From Methylomonas sp. LL1 (GTDB lineage: Bacteria; Pseudomonadota; Gammaproteobacteria; Methylococcales; Methylomonadaceae): 64,000 bases of DNA. Location: NCBI RefSeq assembly GCF_015711015.1, contig NZ_CP064653.1:1612001-1676000 (forward strand), written 5' to 3'. The stretch's first letter is position 1. Every line of letters begins with the position of its first letter. The position numbers and the translations under genes are program-made. Positions 59,137-64,000 of the stretch are shown here, piece by piece. Below the pieces are notes generated by a model, which was not told where the DNA came from, made no database searches, and saw only the letters and a program-made list of their open reading frames with translations.

Positions 59137-61837
59137 TTAGCCGACTCGCTTCAACTGAATCTCAAACTCCGGCAACGGTACCGGTCTGCTGAACAAATAG
59201 CCTTGACATAGATTACAGCCCTGCCGTTCCAGAAATCTCCGTTGCTCTTCGGTCTCCACCCCTTCGGCAATGCTTTCTATTCCCAGGTTATTGGCCATGC
59301 CGATGATGGTTTGCACGATGACCGCATCGCTTTGCTTCAGGCCGATGTTGCGCACGAAGGACTGATCGATTTTTAACTGGTCGATAGGCAGCTTGGTCAG
59401 ATAATAAAGCGACGAATAGCCGGTACCGAAGTCGTCCAAGGAGAAACGTACGCCGATTTCCCTGAGTTTCTGCATCTTAACGATGGCGTCATCGATATTG
59501 TCGAGCACCAGGCTCTCGGTAATTTCGAGCTTGAGCCGGTCGGGGTTGAGCCCATGACTGCCTAGGGTTTGACGCACCAACTCGACGAAGTCGGGCTGAT
59601 GAAACTGGGATGCGCTGACATTGACGGCAAGCTGCAGCATTTGTGTGTCGGGATCGGATTCCCAGGCCTTGAGCTGAGCGCAAGCCGTTTCCAGCACCCA
59701 TTTACCTATCGGCAATATCAGGCCCGATCCTCGGCCAGCGGGATGAACTCCGCCGGCGAAACCAGTCCGCGTTGCGGATGTAGCCAACGTATCAGGACCT
59801 CGGCACCCACGATGTTGCCGGCGAGATCAACCTGCATCTGGTAATAGAGCGTGAATTGGTTTTCGGCCAGCGCTCGGCGCAGATCGGATTCCAAGGCCGT
59901 GCGAACTTCCAGCACCGCCTGCATGGCCGGGTCATAAAAACACAGCGCATTGCGGCCGGCGCGCTTGGCCTGATACATCGCGGTGTCGGTGTATTTGATC
60001 AGTTCGTCGACGGTGCTGTCCTGGTTGCGAAACAAGCTGACGCCCATGCTGGCGGAACAATGGTGTTCGTAACCTTGCAGGAGATAAGGCCGGGCAATGG
60101 CGGCCAGTATCTTATTGCCGATCACTTCGGATTGGGCGGCGGCTTGCGAAGGGGCTTTACTCAGTCCATTCAGGATCACGACGAATTCATCGCCGCCCAG
60201 CCTTGCCGCGGTATCCCCTTCACGCACGCAGTCTTGCAATTGCTTGGCCACCTCGATCAGCAGCAGGTCGCCGATGTTATGGCCCTTGGTATCGTTCAGT
60301 GTTTTAAAATTATCCAAGTCGATAAACAAAACCGCGCCGTGATTAGCGTGACGAGCATTGACCGCGATAGCCTGCTGCAAACGGTCGTGCAGCAGACGGC
60401 GGTTGGGCAAGCCGGTGAGCGGATCGTAAAAGGCCAGGCGCTCGACCTCGTCCTCGGCCTGCTTGCGGGCGGCCTCCCGGCTAAAGTTATCGAGCGCGAA
60501 GCTGATATCCATCGACATTTCGGACAGCAGATCGCGCGCGGCGGCGTCAAAGGCATTTTCCTCGCCCGAATACAGGGTAAAGGCACCGACCACCTCCCCG
60601 TTTTGACGCAACGGCAGCGAACCCGCCGCTACCCAAGCCGCCCGGTCCTCGCGTTTATGCCAGGCCTCGGCCATGGGGTCATGCATTGAACCCGGCTCCA
60701 GCAGGGTTGTGCCGTGCGAATGGCAATGCTGGTGGGGCTTTGCTCATAGGGACTACCGGCGGCCCATGAAAACTCGATATTTTGCAAATCCTCGGCGCCT
60801 TCGCCATGGCAGGCAACCGACAATACCCTAGCCTGGTCAAAATCGGTAAGGCCGACCCAGGCGGTCTTCATGCCGCCCAAGCGGACGGCCGCGCGGCAGA
60901 TTTGCAGGAACAATTCATCCTGGTTGGTGCAATGGACTATGGCCTTGTTACACTCGCTCAGCGCGGCATACAGATGCATTTGCCGCTCGATTTTTGCTTC
61001 CGCCAGCTTGCGTTCGCTAATGTCGCGGGCAATGCCCAGAATGCCGACCAAATTTCCGGCACTATCCAGCATCGGCGTTTTCAGGGTCTCGAATAAGCCG
61101 TGATAACCGTTGTCGGCGAAGGTCAGCCATTCCTCGTTGGCGCGGACCTTGCCGGCTTCCGTCGCAGTACGGTCGTTCCGGCAAAACAAGTCGGCCTGTG
61201 CCCTGCCGATGAAATCAAGGTCGGTCTTGCCGACGATTTCCGCCTCGCTGGCGCCATAAAAGCGTTCGAACTGTAGATTACAGGCCAGATAGACGCCCTC
61301 CGGATCCTTTAACCAGACCAGATCCGGAATGGTCTGCACCAGCGTACGCAATTGAGCATTCACCAACAGGGTATCGGCCAGGCTCTCCCGCAGTTTTTTC
61401 TCGCTTTCCCTCAGCATGCCGCTACGTTCTTCCACCATCTCTTCCAGATGGTTGCGCAGACGGTCGATTTCCAAATGCGTGCGCACCCGCGCCAGCAACT
61501 CCTCGCGCTGATACGGTTTCGTGACAAAATCCACCGCCCCCAAGCTGAAGCCTTGCACCTTTTCCGGCGTATCCGACAGGGCGCTGACAAAAATGACCGG
61601 CACATTGCGGGTTTTAGGGTGGGCCTTGAGCCTGCGGCAAACCTCAAAACCATCTATCCCCGGCATGAATATGTCCAGCAATACCAGATCGGGCGGATTG
61701 CCGATAGCGGAATCAACGGCCAACTCGCCGCTGATGGAAGAACGCACCTCGAAACCTTCCGACTTGAGCATGTCGGACAGCAGCTTCAGAGAAGCCAAGG
61801 TATCGTCTACCACCAGAATGTTGCCGTTGTTATTCAT
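59137..61837 (-). pseudogene. REC-PAS-GAF-GGDEF-EAL protein broken by two frameshifts
   Basis: Three overlapping frames make up one protein of about 900 residues. Frame 1 (61837-60690) has a receiver (LVVDD..., DLVLLDIFMPGIDGFE), a PAS domain and most of a GAF domain. Frame 2 (to about 59720) finishes the GAF part ([14 protein letters not shown]) and has GGDEF ([11 protein letters not shown]) and the start of EAL ([11 protein letters not shown]). Frame 3 completes EAL (EITESLVLDN, DDFGTGYSSL, EGVETEEQ, QGYLFSRP). The second break is a missing base in the codons for LAEDTGLILP. The motifs are intact, so the breaks are recent or sequencing errors. Confidence 0.85.
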
Positions 61838-61871
61838 GATAATTTTCGTGAGTCCGTGGCGCCTTTAAGCT

Positions 61872-62080
61872 ATTTTTGAGAAAACATGCCCCCATTGCCG
61901 CTGCCAAATATACCGGTCGCTGAGCGGACTTGTGCCGAGCAAAGTCGAAGCAGTCGAAGCGTAGTGGACTTCGACTCCGCTCAGTCAGCGCCGGCTTTCC
62001 TTGGCGCTCAGTCAGCGACAGTTTTGCTTGGCGCTCAGTTAACGACAATTTTTTGAGACAGGGGAAATTTATTGCCATTA
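61872..62080. repeat. Dispersed repeat R, copy 2
   Basis: The same family as copy 1: TTTTTGAGAAA, then CGCTGAGCGGACTTGTGC, GACTTCGACTCCGCTCAGTCA and finally TTATTGCCATTAA. It is 35 bases upstream of the broken REC-GGDEF-EAL gene and contains a 27-bp tandem triplication. The 82-codon ORF through it is not a gene. Confidence 0.8.
61978..62058. repeat. 27-bp tandem repeat, three units
   Basis: Units start at 61978, 62005 and 62032 with CGCTCAGTCAGCG, CGCTCAGTCAGCG and CGCTCAGTTAACG; the third is diverged. Lies inside repeat R copy 2. Confidence 0.75.
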
Positions 62081-62102
62081 AATTTAGCTTAACATCATCG
62101 GA

Positions 62103-63131
62103 TTAAAACTTGAAAAACGTATGCAGCATCACATAGTCGCCGGCCGTGTAACTATTGGCGTCGAACTCGTGCAGCCATTTGGCCGACCACATGATTTCCT
62201 GTCCGCCCAGTTTTTGGTTGAAATACAAGGCCGGGCCGATAGTATTGGCTTCGGACAGCAACGTGGCGCCGGCCGCGCCGGAACCGCTGTCGGCGGTCAC
62301 TTGCCGGTATACGGAGCCGTTAATGCCGATGCCGAAATTGGCTATCGGGTAGTAGCCTAGCAGATAATCCAGATGAAACTCGTCGCCGGTTCGGTAATCG
62401 GTGGCCGGGTTTTCGCTGTTGAGCATATAACCGATGTTCATCGACAGTTCGAAGCGGCCGTCGCCCGACATCCAGGTAAGGGAAGCGTTATTGTCCAGGG
62501 ACCAGTAATTACGTCCGGCATTCAGGCTGCGATCTTGGCGGTAAGAGCCGGTAGGCATATTCACCCCTTCGTAAACGAACAGATAAAAATTATCCCATTG
62601 CCAGCTAATGCCGCCGGGAACCACATAAAAATCGCCGAAACCGCCACGACGGGTATCGATATCCGATGATGGAACACTATACTCGCTGCGTAACAACATC
62701 GGATACATGCCGACGGTAAATGCGCCACCCAGTATTTGCAAGTCACTGACATGCAGAATCGACGGCATGTCGAACGCGATCGAATAGTCGTATTGGCTAT
62801 CCTGAGTAGTGTAATAACCGAACAAGTTATTGAAGTATGTGCCGGGCTCGGTGATATAAGCCATGCCGAAATCGCCGTAAAAGCCGGGCAAATAACTGGT
62901 TCCACCGCCCTCCGACGCTCGTGTCACGGACGGATGATGCCAGCATAGCGCGGCAATAAGCAGATAGCGGACCAAGGCCGACGGCCGCAACGGCCGACTC
63001 GAGTTGCTGGGTGACTTATGGCAATAACCGCAGCTAATCCAAGCCATTTGCCGTTGGCTGAGCGAACCCCATATTCGGCATCGACGACACTGGCTACAAT
63101 CATTGTCAAAAACCACCTTATCCATCATCAT
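62103..63131 (-). CDS. Outer-membrane SphA/MetA-pathway-like protein with extended N-terminus
   Basis: A 342-residue ORF. From about residue 56 it reads as a signal peptide (VRYLLIAALCWHHPSVTRAS) followed by a beta-barrel protein of the phenol-degradation MetA/SphA type (YLPGFYGDFGMAY, GDFYVVPGGISWQWDNFYLFVYEGVNMPTGSY, ending MLHTFFKF). The first 55 residues (MMMDKVVFDNDCSQCRRC...) overlap dispersed repeat R copy 3, yet the ATG at 63131 has a strong AAGGAGAG. Translation may start there or at an internal TTG before VRYLL. Transport substrate unknown. Confidence 0.75.
   Translation of the reverse strand: MMMDKVVFDNDCSQCRRCRIWGSLSQRQMAWISCGYCHKSPSNSSRPLRPSALVRYLLIAALCWHHPSVTRASEGGGTSYLPGFYGDFGMAYITEPGTYFNNLFGYYTTQDSQYDYSIAFDMPSILHVSDLQILGGAFTVGMYPMLLRSEYSVPSSDIDTRRGGFGDFYVVPGGISWQWDNFYLFVYEGVNMPTGSYRQDRSLNAGRNYWSLDNNASLTWMSGDGRFELSMNIGYMLNSENPATDYRTGDEFHLDYLLGYYPIANFGIGINGSVYRQVTADSGSGAAGATLLSEANTIGPALYFNQKLGGQEIMWSAKWLHEFDANSYTAGDYVMLHTFFKF
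63016..63064 (+). repeat. Dispersed repeat R, copy 3 (partial)
   Basis: TTATGGCAATAA and then AATCCAAGCCATTTGCCGTT and GGCTGAGCG match the reverse complement of the right end of copy 1. It lies within the 5' coding region of the SphA-like gene on the opposite strand. Confidence 0.65.
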
Positions 63132-63375
63132 GGCATCTCTCCTTTGTTGATGTCGCCGGCTCCGAGCCGAGCCCGGAAAAGGATACGTTGGGCGGCGAGA
63201 GTTCCCTCAACGAACGCCACTATCGGACTCTTGCGCCGTTTTATCCAATTTCCTCGCTGCAAGAATAGATCATTCTCTAAAGTCGGCGAACTGCCATGGC
63301 CAAACAGCCGAGAGTGAAAGTTGCAAACAAGTCTAAAAAGCCGGTCTGTAGGAATTAGGTTTGAAGCAACACAAA

Positions 63376-64000
63376 TTAGTTGTGTTTGGCTTCATCCAAC
63401 AACTTCAAAATGGTGGGGTAATCGAAATATTCCGCCAGCCTAGACATTGCCAGCGCCAAGTTTGCATCGATGCCGCCTATCCGCCGGATGATTTCCGCAA
63501 TGCGTTCGCTGTTCAAATTGATCAACGCCTGCCTCAGCTCCTCACGCAACTCGGCCGGCAAAATTGCCAACATACCGGCGGTCAGCGTCACGTTGTTGGG
63601 CTCGTCCGACAAAGTCTGCGATGAATAAATATAGGTGATGTCCAGTTGCCGGGCCAGACAGTCGTAGATTTCGTCGAAGCGATAGGGCTTGCGCACGAAA
63701 TCGTCCATGCCGGCATCCAGTATTTCCCGCTGCTCTTCCTTGAAGGCCGAAGCGGTGACCGCGACGATCTTGACCGCCTCGCCGTTCGGCATGCGGCGGA
63801 TGCGTCGCGTCGCTTCGATACCGTCCATCACCGGCATTTGCCTGTCCATCCAGATCAGATCGGGCCGCCAACTCTGGAACAGTTCCACGCCCTGCTTGCC
63901 GTTCTCCGCCAACATAACCTCCAAACCGAGTCCGGCCATCAACCGGCTCAGCAGCAACTGGTTTTCGCGTTGATCCTCGACAATCAAAATCTTGTAACGG
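63376..64000 (-). CDS. C-terminal receiver domain of a hybrid kinase or response regulator (partial)
   Basis: The gene continues beyond the right edge; the frame is open to base 64000 and reads YKILIVEDQRENQ at the edge. The receiver domain has the acidic pair in VEDQ, phospho-Asp region DLIWMDRQMPVMDGIEA, the Thr/Ser region VAVTASAF and Lys in FVRKPY. A helical C-terminus of about 80 residues follows, with an Hpt-like or unknown fold (LREELRQALINLNSERIAEIIRRIGG). No His suited to an Hpt domain is evident. Most likely the end of a hybrid histidine kinase. Confidence 0.8.
   Translation of the reverse strand, partial: RYKILIVEDQRENQLLLSRLMAGLGLEVMLAENGKQGVELFQSWRPDLIWMDRQMPVMDGIEATRRIRRMPNGEAVKIVAVTASAFKEEQREILDAGMDDFVRKPYRFDEIYDCLARQLDITYIYSSQTLSDEPNNVTLTAGMLAILPAELREELRQALINLNSERIAEIIRRIGGIDANLALAMSRLAEYFDYPTILKLLDEAKHN

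Noticed and set aside
61830..62078. 82-codon ORF with LSLTERQ repeats
   Set aside because: Translation of repeat R copy 2 and its tandem units; not a protein family.

Overview
The window looks like chromosome from a gammaproteobacterium, plausibly a Methylomonas-like methanotroph (Methylococcaceae). This rests on overall protein character, several large TonB-dependent receptors, MdtABC-type efflux, many PAS/GGDEF sensors and dispersed repeats. No methane-oxidation gene, rRNA, tRNA or CRISPR array is present, so the taxon is an inference.

Layout. 1-1.7 kb: end of a sulfate ABC transporter ATPase gene (cysA) followed by a CysB/Cbl-type regulator. 1.9-22.2 kb, almost all minus strand: a surface and periplasm block with a PepSY membrane protein, a rhodanese-like protein lacking the catalytic Cys, a redoxin, a DsbD/ScsB-like reductase, a GlcG/HbpS-like protein, three TonB-dependent receptors (two with an unusual N-terminal coiled coil), a c-type cytochrome lipoprotein, two small membrane proteins, two paralogous secreted proteins of unknown function and a DUF6152-like protein. 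22.3-24.4 kb: a glutamine-amidotransferase-like protein, a small hypothetical gene and a TetR regulator. 24.4-33.5 kb: a complete MdtA-MdtB-MdtC-outer-membrane-factor efflux operon. 34.0-39.2 kb: tonB-exbB-exbD followed by an SMP-30 protein, a dienelactone-hydrolase-like protein, a cytochrome b561-like protein and a cytochrome c'.

39.3-45.4 kb holds the most notable system. A sigma-54 activator is divergent from a tightly coupled four-gene operon: cysteine synthase, serine O-acetyltransferase, a family 2A encapsulin (SrpI-type shell) and a SufS-like cysteine desulfurase. The desulfurase carries a disordered extension of about 140 residues that looks like a cargo-loading domain. Together they would make cysteine and strip its sulfur inside a protein nanocompartment. 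A strong promoter-like sequence and an intrinsic terminator lie in the operon leader, suggesting attenuation or a small RNA.

45.5-52.1 kb: a degenerate EAL protein, itself behind a leader terminator, then an accessory zone. This zone holds decayed transposase and integrase pieces, an intact IS5-like element with TTAA target duplications, a GNAT/DUF1778 toxin-antitoxin pair and an IS110 element with a structured upstream region (candidate bridge RNA). 52.1-64 kb: minus-strand signalling genes: a hybrid histidine kinase, a PAS-only membrane sensor, a REC-PAS-GAF-GGDEF-EAL gene broken by two frameshifts, an outer-membrane SphA/MetA-like protein and the end of another hybrid kinase or response regulator. 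Three copies of a dispersed repeat sit at the 5' ends of these genes.
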